Source: Candidatus Latescibacterota bacterium
GTDB lineage: Bacteria; Latescibacterota; UBA2968; UBA8231
Assembly: GCA_021295675.1 (NCBI GenBank)
Contig: JAGWBY010000060.1
Coordinates: 16,112-31,372 of the forward strand
Direction of reading: 5' to 3'
DNA: 15,261 nucleotides
A program made the translations under genes and the position numbers. The notes under the pieces were generated by a model. It saw only the letters and a list, made by a program, of their open reading frames with translations, ran no database searches and was not told where the DNA came from. Positions within the stretch are counted from its first letter, which is position 1. Each line of letters begins with the position of its first letter. This document shows, one piece after another, positions 1 to 8,307 of the stretch.

Positions 1-452
1 TTGAGCAATAGCGGGTCCGAAGAAGTGGCGACCATGTTGCCGACCTCAGTGCCGTGGTACATGGCAATGACGCGGTCTTCCTCGACTAGCGCAGCTCCCG
101 AAAAGCAGCAGCGCTCTGGGTTGGGATAAATGCAGTACGGCAAGTCGCGCCAGTGGACGAGGTCGTCGCTTATGGCGTGGCCCCAGTGCTGGCGGGTATC
201 CTCCGGTGGATAGGCTTGGTAGAAGAGATGGTAGCGGCCCTGCCAGAAGCACAGTCCGTTGGGGTCGTTGAGATTGGCTTCGGGGTTGATGTAGTGGTAG
301 ATGGGGCGATGTGGGTCGCCGGCGTACGAGCGGCGCGCTGCGAGCAGGCGCTGCATCAACGGATTGGTGGCCAGCGCCTCCTCCTGTTCGGCCAAGGTAT
401 CGGGGAAGGTGTAGTAAGGGACTTTTGATGTGTAGTCGGGCGCGGCAGTCAT
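1..452 (-). CDS. GH32-family glycoside hydrolase (sucrase/fructanase-like), 3' end outside window
   Basis: This is the N-terminal 150 residues of a glycoside hydrolase family 32 enzyme; the rest runs off the left edge. GH32 enzymes hydrolyse beta-fructosidic bonds in sucrose or fructans by a retaining mechanism. The family signature NDPNG is visible at about residues 62-66, with Asp63 the expected nucleophile, inside NPEANLNDPNGLCFW. Further blade-like motifs follow: YHLFYQAYP, HWGHAISDDLVHW and CCFSGAAL, the last matching the family's W/FSGSA region. The later RDP and EC motifs with the acid/base Glu lie outside the window. The ATG at 452-450 is preceded by GGAGG eight bases upstream. No signal peptide is seen, which suggests a cytoplasmic protein. 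The gene is divergent from the RraA-family gene. Family assignment is firm; the exact substrate cannot be read from this part. Confidence 0.85.
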   Translation of the reverse strand, partial: MTAAPDYTSKVPYYTFPDTLAEQEEALATNPLMQRLLAARRSYAGDPHRPIYHYINPEANLNDPNGLCFWQGRYHLFYQAYPPEDTRQHWGHAISDDLVHWRDLPYCIYPNPERCCFSGAALVEEDRVIAMYHGTEVGNMVATSSDPLLL

Positions 453-567
453 GGGATGAGCCTCCGGTTGGGTGAGTGGTCGTTAGGGCAGCGCAAAGTA
501 TAGGTCTTGTGCAGGCGTCAATCCAGTCTCGGGCAGAGGCCAACACGCCAGTGTCGATGCAGGCGGA

Positions 568-597
568 TTGACAGCCGCCGTGCGAATATGCTCTATT
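568..597 (+). promoter_or_regulatory. Candidate sigma-70 promoter for the RraA-PhyH-creatininase cluster
   Basis: A perfect -35 hexamer TTGACA lies at 568-573, with TCTATT (4 of 6 matches to TATAAT) at 592-597 after an 18-base spacer. Transcription would start near 604 and give a leader of about 70 bases before the ATG at 673. The site is in the divergent region between the GH32 and RraA genes. The -10 match is mediocre, so this is a candidate only. Confidence 0.35.
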
Positions 598-672
598 CCC
601 TTTAATTACATCCCAACAAGCCCGTGCGCATAGACTGTCAGCCCCATATTTTTCCAAAGGAGCAAGCCCCTT

Positions 673-1335
673 ATGGTCAAACCCGAAGTACTAGCAGCCT
701 TTAAGGAATTCGACTCGCCGACAATTTTTAACGCCATCGTGTTAAAGTGCGGCCTACCCAACGAAGAGTACACCGACCACCGAATCCACTATCTGCTGCC
801 GGAATTGGGACCAGTCATCGGCTATGCGGTGACCGCGGAAGTAACGACCAACGACCCTGATTCCGTAGCAGTCCCTTGGGAAGGGTACTACGAAGCAATC
901 GACGCCACCGAAGGGCCCGTGTTCGCAGTGATGAAGGACGTGGATTCGCGTCCCGGACGCGGGGCCAGTTTTGGCGACGGCATGGCGCGGCTGCACCAGC
1001 GGCTAGGCGCGGTGGGAGCCGTTGTCGATGGAACAGTGCGCGACTTGGAGGGGATCCGCCGGGTCGGGCTGCCGATCTTCGCTTGGGGGACGGTGCCAGG
1101 GCACGGCGTATTCAACGCGACGCGAGTCAACGCGCCAATTACCGTAGGGTCAGTGCGGATTCGGCCGGGGGACCTGATCTTCGGCGACGGCGACGGCTGC
1201 GTACGCATTCCGCTGGAGCACGCCGAGGAAGTATTGGAATTGGCCGCAGAAGTGCGGGACAAGGAAGCGAAAATTTTCGCACTGTACGATTCAGACGACT
1301 TTTCCCTCGCCAAGTGGCGAGAATCGCGCCGGTAG
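673..1335 (+). CDS. RraA-family protein (HMG/CHA aldolase-like)
   Basis: A 220-residue protein of the RraA / 4-hydroxy-4-methyl-2-oxoglutarate aldolase superfamily, often annotated as demethylmenaquinone-methyltransferase-like. Family members are either divalent-metal-dependent retro-aldolases or oxaloacetate decarboxylases, or are RNase E regulators. The sequence has the N-terminal helix with a FDSPTIFNAI segment. It also has the core GAVGAVVDGTVRDLEG at about residues 114-129, where the RD pair is the known substrate/metal-binding Arg-Asp of the aldolases. PGDLIFGDGDGCVRIP follows near residues 174-189. Length is normal for the family. An AAGGAG ribosome site sits about ten bases before the ATG. 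The gene leads a plus-strand cluster with PhyH and creatininase genes, which suggests catabolism of a small organic acid or amide, but the substrate is not identifiable. The frame is intact. Confidence 0.85.
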   Translation: MVKPEVLAAFKEFDSPTIFNAIVLKCGLPNEEYTDHRIHYLLPELGPVIGYAVTAEVTTNDPDSVAVPWEGYYEAIDATEGPVFAVMKDVDSRPGRGASFGDGMARLHQRLGAVGAVVDGTVRDLEGIRRVGLPIFAWGTVPGHGVFNATRVNAPITVGSVRIRPGDLIFGDGDGCVRIPLEHAEEVLELAAEVRDKEAKIFALYDSDDFSLAKWRESRR

Positions 1336-1356
1336 GGGCAACTCTTAGAGTTGCCC
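1336..1356 (+). promoter_or_regulatory. Intercistronic hairpin between RraA and PhyH genes
   Basis: A perfect 9-bp inverted repeat, GGGCAACTC then TTA then GAGTTGCCC, starts at the base after the RraA stop codon and ends 25 bases before the PhyH ATG. There is no T-tract, so it is not a standard intrinsic terminator. It may be an mRNA-stabilising or attenuating hairpin that sets the expression ratio of the two genes. The PhyH ribosome site AGGAGG follows at about 1371-1376. Confidence 0.55.
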
Positions 1357-1381
1357 TCATCGCCGCCCAAAGGAGGACAGC

Positions 1382-2234
1382 ATGGAGACCACCACCGTAA
1401 AAATAGACCCCAAAGAAGAAATCGGCTTCATGACGGTCGATGAGACGGACTTTGCCTCGTTTTCCCTGAGCCAGCAGATCCGCCATCTCGAAATGGAAGG
1501 CTACGTGCTCATGCCAGACGTGCTCGACGCCGAGCACATTGCAGCGCTAAAGGCCGAACTGCAAGACCTGCCGATGGGGCACAAGGACTACAGCGAGGCC
1601 CAAACCTTCCACCACGAACCCCAATGCGCGAGCCGGATGGTAGCCGAACTGATCGGCTATCCGCCGATCGCGGAATTCCTCCAAGCGCTCATGGGGCCGG
1701 ACATCGTCTTCACGCACGGGCTTTTTACCCGCACCCTCTCCGGCTCGCCGGGCATTTCAATGCTCGTCGATCTTTGGCTTCGAAGGCTCTTCGCCGCGCC
1801 TTTTGCGGGTGCTTTACTACCTCGACGACCTGCCGCCTGAGCGCGCGCCCTTCCGGCTCATCCCGCGCTCCCATCTTTCGTTTCACGCCCAAGCCAACCC
1901 GTATGTGCGCTATGTCTCGCACCCACAGGAAATCACGCTCTGTGCCAAAGCCGGTTCGGTAGTAATGATACCCGCCCTCCTTTTCCACGGCACCCATCCC
2001 AACAAGGACTTGGCCCCTCGGGAACTAATCCAGTTCGGCTACCGGCCAGCTTGGGCGGGGCCGGTTCAGCCGATGGACGATTGGGACCCAGAATGGGTAA
2101 AAAATGCACCCGCAGTGGCCAAACCTTTTCTCCAAAGCCGCAACACGACCGGCAAGGAGTGGAAACAGGTCCACAAACCCCAAGGCATGGAGCACGACGC
2201 GCCCGGCATCAATCCAGACCGTTGGGGGAACTAA
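1382..2234 (+). pseudogene. Phytanoyl-CoA dioxygenase (PhyH) family protein, frameshifted, HxD motif deleted
   Basis: An Fe(II)/2-oxoglutarate-dependent oxygenase of the PhyH family, broken into two frames. The first frame (1382 to about 1762) gives an N-terminal helix region and ends in SPGISM. The second frame resumes at 1764 with SSIFGFEGSSPRL and runs LRVLYYLDDLPPE to the stop at 2234. In PhyH proteins the stretch between these two halves holds the HxD metal-binding motif (typically a HTDGxxxG-like segment). Here it is missing along with about eight residues, and one leftover base shifts the frame. The distal metal His (LLFHGTHPNK) and the 2-oxoglutarate Arg region (PRELIQFGYRP) are present. 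As written, the gene cannot make an active enzyme. It sits between RraA and creatininase genes; the downstream GTG start is two bases past its stop. A recent deletion or an assembly error are both possible. Confidence 0.85.
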
Positions 2235-2236
2235 TC

Positions 2237-2949
2237 GTGAAACTAGCTGAACTCACTTGGCCCGACCTGGAGCAGGTGTCTAGAGACGACACGGTAGTAG
2301 TATATCCCATAGCGGCGTTTGAGCAGCACGGGCCGCACCTGCCGTTTATAACGGATACGGCCGAGGTCGCCGCCATCGTCGATCGCCTCGACGCGGAGAT
2401 TCCCGATCAGGTCCTCTGTCTCCCCGCGCAATGGCTGGGCTATTCCCCGCACCACCTGCGGTTTAAGGGCACGATAACAGCCCAATCAGAGACCCACATC
2501 AACATGATCGTCGATACCGTCAGCAGCATGGTCCACGCCGACTTCGACAAAATCCTCATCGTCATATGAACGTCTCCCTCCAGCGGCTGATGGAGAAGTG
2601 CCCCGACGCGAGAATCTATGGCACCTCTTGGTTTGCCTACGACGAGCTAGGCCAGATCAGGGAGGCGGGGCCCCACGGCTGGGGGCACGCGGGCGAGATG
2701 GAAACTTCGCTGATGATGGCCCTGCATCCCGAGTGGGTCAAAGCAGATCGCCTGCAAAAGGACGGCCACCCGCCGCAATCCGAGCGCGCCGGCCAAGTCG
2801 CCCGCTACCGGTGGATTCACCAATCGACCGATCAAGGCACCTACGGCGACCCCACCTTTGGGTCCGCCGAAAAGGGGGAGCGCTTCATCCGCGCCGCGGT
2901 CGAGGTGCTGGTCCGCATCGTCGAGGACATAAGGAAGGGGCACCTGTAG
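2237..2949 (+). pseudogene. Creatininase-family amidohydrolase, frameshifted, NGHGGN region deleted
   Basis: A member of the creatininase family (PF02633), metal-dependent amidohydrolases that open cyclic amides or hydrolyse formamides. It starts at GTG 2237 with GGGGGA about nine bases upstream. The first half carries the metal-ligand segment EQHGPHLPFITDT and ends in FDKILIV followed by Ile and a stop at 2567-2569. The second half resumes at 2566 in another frame with MNVSLQRLMEK and contains GHAGEMETS, the conserved His/Glu region. In the family, ILIV is followed directly by NGHGGN and a few more residues; that block is absent, an apparent loss of about 25 bases. Apart from this junction both halves look normal. 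The last 34 bases are repeated at 9375-9408 on the far side of the defence island. A second, separate initiation at 2566 would make only a 127-residue C-terminal piece. Confidence 0.85.
2916..2949 (+). repeat. Left copy of 34-bp imperfect direct repeat (creatininase 3' end)
   Basis: This copy is the genuine 3' end of the creatininase gene, encoding [10 protein letters not shown] and the TAG stop. It matches 9375-9408 at 30 of 34 positions, and all four differences are transitions: bases 2928, 2933, 2937 and 2944 against 9387, 9392, 9396 and 9403. The copies share a 12-base identical head (CATCGTCGAGGA). It marks the left border of the lower-GC island. Confidence 0.85.
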
Positions 2950-3112
2950 CAGAGGAATTGCCCATTTAGAGAGCAACTTCTTTATTAGTACCACCGACGA
3001 GTTGTCGGAAACGGATTCAATACCATCTCCCTTACCCTTAAGAGCAGCGTCCCCAAGGCTCTCCCCTATCTTAGGTGCGCTAGGAATATCGCGTGTCCTC
3101 GAATCGGGAGTA
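2950..3112. other. Island leader region without a confident gene
   Basis: These 163 bases lie between the creatininase stop and the chosen methyltransferase start. The methyltransferase frame is open through all of it, and a minus-strand frame is open too (it reads through [16 protein letters not shown]). Neither product is recognisable. No clear promoter stands out. It may hold the promoter of the island operon or the remnant of a gene trimmed at insertion. Confidence 0.4.
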
Positions 3113-4417
3113 ATGAAAACCAATATGGGTAAGTCGCTACGCTTCATCGATTTGTTTGCCGGTCTCGGCGGGTTTCATCTAGCACTTAAGGCACTTGGCC
3201 ACCAGTGCGTCTCTGCCTGCGAACTCAATGAGGGCCTCGCAGAACTTTACGAGAAGAATTTTGAGATCCGTCCTTCCGGCGATATTCGAGAGCTTGATAT
3301 CCAATCGCTGCCTGCCCACGACATACTCTGCGCTGGCTTTCCCTGTCAGCCTTTTTCAAAAGCTGGAAGCCAGCAAGGACTTGAATGCCCGCAATGGGGA
3401 GACCTCGTCGATTACGTCATCCGCATCCTTGAAGCTCACAAACCGAGTTATTTCATCATTGAGAACGTTCCCAACCTTGTCAGGCACCAACAAGGGGAAA
3501 CTTGGCAAACGATCAAGGATAAACTTTGTAAGGCTGGCTACAACGATCCACAAGATCAGTTGCTTTCGCCACATCATTTTGGTGTACCTCAGATCCGCAA
3601 ACGGGCCTTCATCGTAGGTCGTTTGGGCGGCCTAAACGGGTTCGCATGGCCCGCTCCCTTCCAAGAGACTGAACTTTCCATTAGCTCCATACTGGATCAA
3701 AATCCTGAGGAAGCTCGTCCGTTGCCAGCCCGTTACATTGAGTATTTGAAGGCTTGGCAAACGTTTCTCGAAAACTTTCCAAAAGACGAGCAATTGCCCT
3801 CCTTTCCAATTTGGGCCATGGAGTTCGGTGCCACCTATCCGTACAAGGACAATTCACCCGCAGGGATTGGTATCTCAAAAATTAAATCCTATAGGGGTAG
3901 CTTTGGTCGTCCGTTGTGCGGTATGTCGAAACAGGACGTCCTCGCGGCGCTACCCGTCTATGCCCGTGATCCCGCGCATTCCTTTCCTGAATGGAAGATC
4001 GATTTCATCCGTCAAAACCGAGAACTTTATGAACGTCACAAGGCTTGGATTGATAAATGGCTTCCTTCGATTCTTGAATTTGCCCCTAGCTTTCAGAAAT
4101 TTGAGTGGAATTGCAAAGGAGAGGAACGGGATATCTGGAAATATATTATTCAGTTTCGTGCATCTGGTATTCGTGTTAAGCGACCGACGACAGCTCCCTC
4201 CCTCGTTGCAATGACGGTAAGCCAAGTGCCCGTCATTGCTTGGGAGCGCCGGTACATGACAATCCACGAATGTAGTCGACTTCAAAGCATGGAGGGATTG
4301 CAGCATCTTCCGTCAACCCAAAACGGAGCATTCAAAGCCCTAGGCAACGCCGTCAACGTTGATGTCGTACGTGAGATAGCTCGACATCTATTGACGGATG
4401 AGGAAATGTCAACATAA
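3113..4417 (+). CDS. DNA (cytosine-5-)-methyltransferase of the defence island
   Basis: A 434-residue C5 cytosine methyltransferase that would transfer a methyl group from S-adenosylmethionine to cytosine in a specific DNA site. Conserved motifs occur in order: motif [16 protein letters not shown] (11-25), motif [13 protein letters not shown] with catalytic Cys78, motif VI ENV (117-119), motif [14 protein letters not shown] (160-169), then a long target-recognition region to about residue 370. Motif [10 protein letters not shown] and the C-terminal motif [10 protein letters not shown] follow. The start is uncertain. ATG 3113 has GGGAG only two bases upstream, ATG 3125 is the next choice, and the frame is open further up to a TTG at 3002 with unrecognised sequence. 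It is the first gene of the island, 110 bases before the MORC-like ATPase gene, and probably protects self DNA. No Vsr endonuclease gene accompanies it. Confidence 0.93.
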   Translation: MKTNMGKSLRFIDLFAGLGGFHLALKALGHQCVSACELNEGLAELYEKNFEIRPSGDIRELDIQSLPAHDILCAGFPCQPFSKAGSQQGLECPQWGDLVDYVIRILEAHKPSYFIIENVPNLVRHQQGETWQTIKDKLCKAGYNDPQDQLLSPHHFGVPQIRKRAFIVGRLGGLNGFAWPAPFQETELSISSILDQNPEEARPLPARYIEYLKAWQTFLENFPKDEQLPSFPIWAMEFGATYPYKDNSPAGIGISKIKSYRGSFGRPLCGMSKQDVLAALPVYARDPAHSFPEWKIDFIRQNRELYERHKAWIDKWLPSILEFAPSFQKFEWNCKGEERDIWKYIIQFRASGIRVKRPTTAPSLVAMTVSQVPVIAWERRYMTIHECSRLQSMEGLQHLPSTQNGAFKALGNAVNVDVVREIARHLLTDEEMST

Positions 4418-4490
4418 GACCATTCGGTCGGGTCACAGACAACATCATCGTGAATCATTCAACCAACTGGAAACTATCGAGCACATGGTT

Positions 4491-4505
4491 AAACGGTTTC
4501 CGTTT
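4491..4505 (+). promoter_or_regulatory. Inverted repeat AAACGG-TTT-CCGTTT before the MORC-like ATPase gene
   Basis: A perfect 6-bp inverted repeat with a 3-base spacer lies in the 110-base gap between the methyltransferase and GHKL ATPase genes, 22 bases before the TTG start. The gap is much longer than the other island gene junctions (12 bases and a 1-base overlap). A separate promoter or operator controlling the effector genes after methylation is set up would fit this position. No matching -35/-10 pair is clear. Confidence 0.35.
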
Positions 4506-4527
4506 TGCGAGAAAGAGATAAAAAGCA

Positions 4528-6057
4528 TTGGCGGACAAAACCGTTGATATCCAACCCGGCGTTAGTGTTCTAGCTGTTCTGAGGTATCTCAACTATAGGC
4601 CTTGGTATGCCTTGGGCGAGTTCGTCGATAATGCGGTAGAGAGCTTTGTCAAGCATCGGGAAGCGCTGGAGAAAGCGCACGGCGGGCCTCTCAAGCTCCG
4701 GGTCAATATTGACATCGACACAGCATCGCCAGCCCGTATCTCTATCCGTGACAATGCGGCCGGTATCTTTGAGTCTGAGTATGGTCGAGCCTTTCGACCG
4801 GCCGCTATACCTCCGGATCGGTCCGGTCTTGCAGAGTTCGGCATGGGCATGAAGAGCGCCGCCTGTTGGTTCGCTCCACGGTGGAGTGTGCGCACGTCTG
4901 CATTGGACGAGCCTATTGAACGCACGGTGCGCTTTGATATTGAGAACATCGTCAATGATGATATTAAAGAACTTACGATCCAAGAGACTCAAGAAAGGCC
5001 TAAACACCACTACACAGAAATTACCCTTGAGCACATATTCCAACCGCCTGTTGGGCGTACGACTGCCAAAATCAAGGAGCATCTCACCGATATTTATCGA
5101 AAATTCATCCGCGACGACCTCCTCGAATTACGCTTCAATGGCGATGCACTGACCTATAAAGAGCCGAAGATCCTAAAGGCTCCATATTTCAAAGATAAGA
5201 GTGGACCTAACCGAATCTGGCGCAAGGACATCAAGTTTGATTTCGGCAAAGGCCTCTCTGTCCATGGCTTCTCCGCAATCCGAGAGACGGCAAGCACAAC
5301 CAAGGCGGGATTCTCGCTTTTCCGGAGGGGCCGCGTCATTCAGGGTAGCGGAGACGAGGGCTATCGTCCTGCCCACGTTTTTGGCCACTCCAACAGCTAT
5401 CGTTATCAAAGGCTATTCGGAGAGCTTCATCTTGATGGATTTGAAGTAAGTCATACAAAGGATGGGTTCCGGTGGGACGAGAATGAGCAGCCGTTTCTGG
5501 AATTGCTGCGCGATCACCTAGATAGCGAAGACCTTCCTTTGCTGAGGCAGGCTGAGGGCTACAGAGTTCGTGAGCCTATCGGACGTATCAAGACAGCCGC
5601 CAAGCAAGCCGTTAGCAACACAACACAGGTGATGGAGACACACTTACCTGAGATATTGCCAGCCGTTGCAACAGCTAAGCCGGTAGATACACCGACCGAG
5701 GAAGCGCCACAGAAATCTCTTCTCGCTGGTCGCCAGTTTGACATTCACTTTCGTGATAAGAAATGGTCAATCAAGGTCGAACTCACCAATGACCCGGCGG
5801 AGAGTCAGTGGGTTGCCATTAGCGATACCCCCAATACGCAGAGCGAGCCACGCAAACTCAGCATCCGGGTTTCTATGGCCCACCCGTTTATGATGCGCTT
5901 TGCCCAGACCGACACTGAAGATGTGGAGGGATTGCTTCGAGTGGCGGCAGCGATCGCGCTAGCCGAGGTTCTGGCTCGTGACTCCGGCGTACGCCAAGCT
6001 GGCACTGTCCGGCGCAATGTCAATAACATCTTAAAAGAGGCACTATCAGAGCCATAA
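4528..6057 (+). CDS. GHKL (MutL/MORC-like) ATPase of the defence island
   Basis: A 509-residue protein with an N-terminal GHKL ATPase domain. Motifs: N-box ALGEFVDNAVESF (29-40) with Glu31 and Asn35 for Mg-ATP, G1 box DNAAGI (75-80), G2 box EFGMGMKSAACW (103-114). The middle region carries HTKDGFRWDE and similar segments, and the C-terminal part (about 400-505) is not recognised. GHKL ATPases dimerise on ATP binding and can clamp DNA; bacterial MORC-like members occur in restriction-modification-like operons. The start is a TTG at 4528 with a weak purine-rich AGAAAGAGA upstream; no ATG in frame fits better. It is followed after 12 bases by the Z1 gene, in the same operon. Its likely role is ATP-dependent DNA loading or sensing together with the Z1 and DUF4420 proteins. 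The role is inferred; the family is clear. Confidence 0.88.
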   Translation: MADKTVDIQPGVSVLAVLRYLNYRPWYALGEFVDNAVESFVKHREALEKAHGGPLKLRVNIDIDTASPARISIRDNAAGIFESEYGRAFRPAAIPPDRSGLAEFGMGMKSAACWFAPRWSVRTSALDEPIERTVRFDIENIVNDDIKELTIQETQERPKHHYTEITLEHIFQPPVGRTTAKIKEHLTDIYRKFIRDDLLELRFNGDALTYKEPKILKAPYFKDKSGPNRIWRKDIKFDFGKGLSVHGFSAIRETASTTKAGFSLFRRGRVIQGSGDEGYRPAHVFGHSNSYRYQRLFGELHLDGFEVSHTKDGFRWDENEQPFLELLRDHLDSEDLPLLRQAEGYRVREPIGRIKTAAKQAVSNTTQVMETHLPEILPAVATAKPVDTPTEEAPQKSLLAGRQFDIHFRDKKWSIKVELTNDPAESQWVAISDTPNTQSEPRKLSIRVSMAHPFMMRFAQTDTEDVEGLLRVAAAIALAEVLARDSGVRQAGTVRRNVNNILKEALSEP

Positions 6058-6069
6058 AAGGAGGCACTC

Positions 6070-8307
6070 GTGTCTGACGACACTCCGATAATAATTGAGG
6101 CTACTTCCGAGGAATCCGGTGACAACCGCTGGAATCCGATCTTAGGGCCAGAAACCATCGACTTTCTTGAGGAAGTAGTTCCACAAAGCAGCCGCGATAA
6201 CGTGAGTGATGCTGCGGTTTCTATTCTCGCTAAGGGAATCAATCCCACAGCCGCCACTGGATGGGAAACGGGTCTGGTAGTCGGCTATGTTCAAAGCGGC
6301 AAAACGATGTCATTCGAGGCTGTTGCCGCGCTCGCCCGTGACAATGCCTTCCAAATCGTCATCGTCGTTGCCGGCATCTCCAATCCTCTGCTCGACCAAT
6401 CGACAGGCCGGCTGCGCCGTGACTTGAGGCTCGACGAGCCGGACCGTGCACGACGCTGGATTCAGTTTCAGAACCCATCTGATAATGACGCGACTGTTCA
6501 GGCCATTCGTGATGTTCTGGATGACTGGCGTGATCCCGGAACGCCCGAGGAGTACAAGAAGACCGTTCTCATCACAGTCCTCAAAAATCATCGTCACTTG
6601 CGGAGTCTCACTGCACTCGTTGGTGCCCTGAATATGCAAAACGTTCCCGTTCTCATCATTGATGATGAAGCGGATCAAGCCAGCTTGAACACAGAGGCTG
6701 CACAAGGACAAGAAAGTACAACTTACCGTCGTCTGATGGAGCTTAGGCAGGAGCTACCCAGCCATACATATCTGCAATATACCGCAACGCCGCAAGCTCC
6801 ACTGTTAGTCAGCATCATTGATTCCTTGTCCCCCAACTTTGTTCAGGTCCTTGAGCCTGGCGATACGTATGTTGGAGGGCGCGAGTTCTTCGCCGACAAT
6901 TCTAACTACGTCCGTGTAATTCCCCCGGAGGATGTACCCGTAAAGTCTAATCCCTTGATCGAGCCACCGGAAACTCTCCTACAGGCACTACGCGTTTTTA
7001 TGGTCGGCGTTACAGCCGGTCTTCGCGTCAGTCGCAATACCGGAAATCGCTCTATGCTGGTCCATCCTTCACATCGGACTGAGCAGCATCAAGAGTTCTA
7101 CAACTGGGTTCGAGAAATCTTTGAAGCATGGAAGAGTACTCTCACTTTGCCGGATGCCGATCCTGACAAGCTGGAATTGATTGAGGATTTTCGTGAAGCC
7201 TATGGCGACTTGGCCGAGACTGCTGGATCAGACCTACTTGCTTTCGACGAACTCGTGCCTTCTTTGTCTCTGGCCTTCAGAAATACCCGTGTCTTAGAGG
7301 TGAATACTCGTGGCAGGCGCAGCACGCCTCTGGTGGACTGGCGCAGTGCCTATGGCTGGATACTCGTCGGTGGACAGGCGATGGATCGTGGTTTCACCAT
7401 AGAAGGCCTCACGGTCACCTATATGCCTAGAGGCATCGGTGTGGGCAATGCCGATACCGTGCAGCAACGCGCCCGGTTCTTTGGTTATAAAAGATCGTAT
7501 CTCGGTTATTGTCGCCTCTATCTTGAGCAGGGCACACTTAATGCGTTTCAGAACTATGTCGAGCATGAGGAGGATATCCGCAGCCAACTAGAAACCATTC
7601 AGCAAGAGAACCAGCCATTGAATGAATGGAAGCGCGCTTTCATTCTCGATACAAAGTTACGTCCATGCCGTCAGACTGTGCTTGAGTTCGATTACATGCG
7701 TGGGCGGTTTTCTGATGCTTGGGTGGCACCGCGCGTTGTGCTCGCATCTGATCCTGTCATCCAAGCTAACCGGGAGGCCGTTGCGGCATTCTTGGAGGGA
7801 ATGACGTTTGTCGACAATGACGGCCATCTTGACCGCACTGACATCCAGCGTCACAAGGTCTGCCGTGAGGTTCCTCTGCGCGGCGTGATTGAGCAACTCC
7901 TCGTGCGTATGCGGATCACCGGCACAATTGATTCGCAGCGCAATACCGGTATGCTTCTTCAACTAAGTCGTGTACTGGAAAACAACCCCGATGAGCGTTG
8001 TATCGTCTACCGGATGAGTCCTCGTCTCAGGCGGAGACGCGGCATCGATGAGAATGGGGAAGTCACCAATCTCTTCCAAGGCGAGGCACCAGTGAATCCG
8101 CGAGAGCGCCGCGGCGAAGTTTATCCCGGAGACCGTGCGATTCGCGATAACGACACAATAACGGTTCAAATTCATACCCTTAATCTCACAAAAAAAAACG
8201 ACGTTGACGAAATCGTTATGGAGAATGTGCCTGTAATCGCCGCATGGATTCCAGCACGTCTAGCACGTGGCTGGATCAGCCAGGATCAACCGATCCAAGG
8301 CGACTGA
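6070..8307 (+). CDS. Z1-domain superfamily II-like ATPase/helicase
   Basis: A 745-residue protein with the Z1 domain (PF10593), an endonuclease-associated P-loop ATPase related to superfamily II helicases. Visible motifs: Walker A GYVQSGKT (72-79), Walker B-type VLIIDDEAD (194-202), motif III-like YLQYTATPQAP (234-244), and a C-terminal helicase half with GGQAMDRGFTIEGL then QQRARFFGYKRSYLGY, carrying the arginine-finger-like residues. It starts at GTG 6070 behind a strong AAAAGGAGG. The stop TGA shares its last base with the ATG of the next gene, so the two are translationally coupled. It would supply DNA translocation or remodelling for the nuclease. A run of nine A bases at 8190-8198 lies about 35 codons before the stop and is a possible slippage site. 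Confidence 0.93.
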   Translation: MSDDTPIIIEATSEESGDNRWNPILGPETIDFLEEVVPQSSRDNVSDAAVSILAKGINPTAATGWETGLVVGYVQSGKTMSFEAVAALARDNAFQIVIVVAGISNPLLDQSTGRLRRDLRLDEPDRARRWIQFQNPSDNDATVQAIRDVLDDWRDPGTPEEYKKTVLITVLKNHRHLRSLTALVGALNMQNVPVLIIDDEADQASLNTEAAQGQESTTYRRLMELRQELPSHTYLQYTATPQAPLLVSIIDSLSPNFVQVLEPGDTYVGGREFFADNSNYVRVIPPEDVPVKSNPLIEPPETLLQALRVFMVGVTAGLRVSRNTGNRSMLVHPSHRTEQHQEFYNWVREIFEAWKSTLTLPDADPDKLELIEDFREAYGDLAETAGSDLLAFDELVPSLSLAFRNTRVLEVNTRGRRSTPLVDWRSAYGWILVGGQAMDRGFTIEGLTVTYMPRGIGVGNADTVQQRARFFGYKRSYLGYCRLYLEQGTLNAFQNYVEHEEDIRSQLETIQQENQPLNEWKRAFILDTKLRPCRQTVLEFDYMRGRFSDAWVAPRVVLASDPVIQANREAVAAFLEGMTFVDNDGHLDRTDIQRHKVCREVPLRGVIEQLLVRMRITGTIDSQRNTGMLLQLSRVLENNPDERCIVYRMSPRLRRRRGIDENGEVTNLFQGEAPVNPRERRGEVYPGDRAIRDNDTITVQIHTLNLTKKNDVDEIVMENVPVIAAWIPARLARGWISQDQPIQGD

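Noticed and set aside
46..657. 203-residue minus-strand open frame
   Set aside because: It runs in the wrong frame across the GH32 gene and its divergent intergenic region; the GH32 frame with NDPNG is the real one, and this frame shows no protein-like pattern.
3002..3112. TTG start at 3002 for the methyltransferase
   Set aside because: It would add 37 unrecognised Ser/Pro-rich residues before motif I, while C5 methyltransferases of this type start a few residues before [10 protein letters not shown].
2647..3147. 166-residue minus-strand open frame across the creatininase end and island leader
   Set aside because: Most of it is the antisense of the creatininase second half; the remaining part has no recognisable domain, so it is noted only as open sequence.
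4418..4436. Small hairpin after the methyltransferase stop (GACC-ATTC-GGTC) as a terminator
   Set aside because: The stem is only four base pairs and has no T-tract.
8244..8306. ATG 8244 start for the DUF4420 gene
   Set aside because: It overlaps the Z1 gene by 64 bases and adds an unlikely Ser/Thr-rich stretch; ATG 8307 in the TGATG overlap is a standard coupled start.
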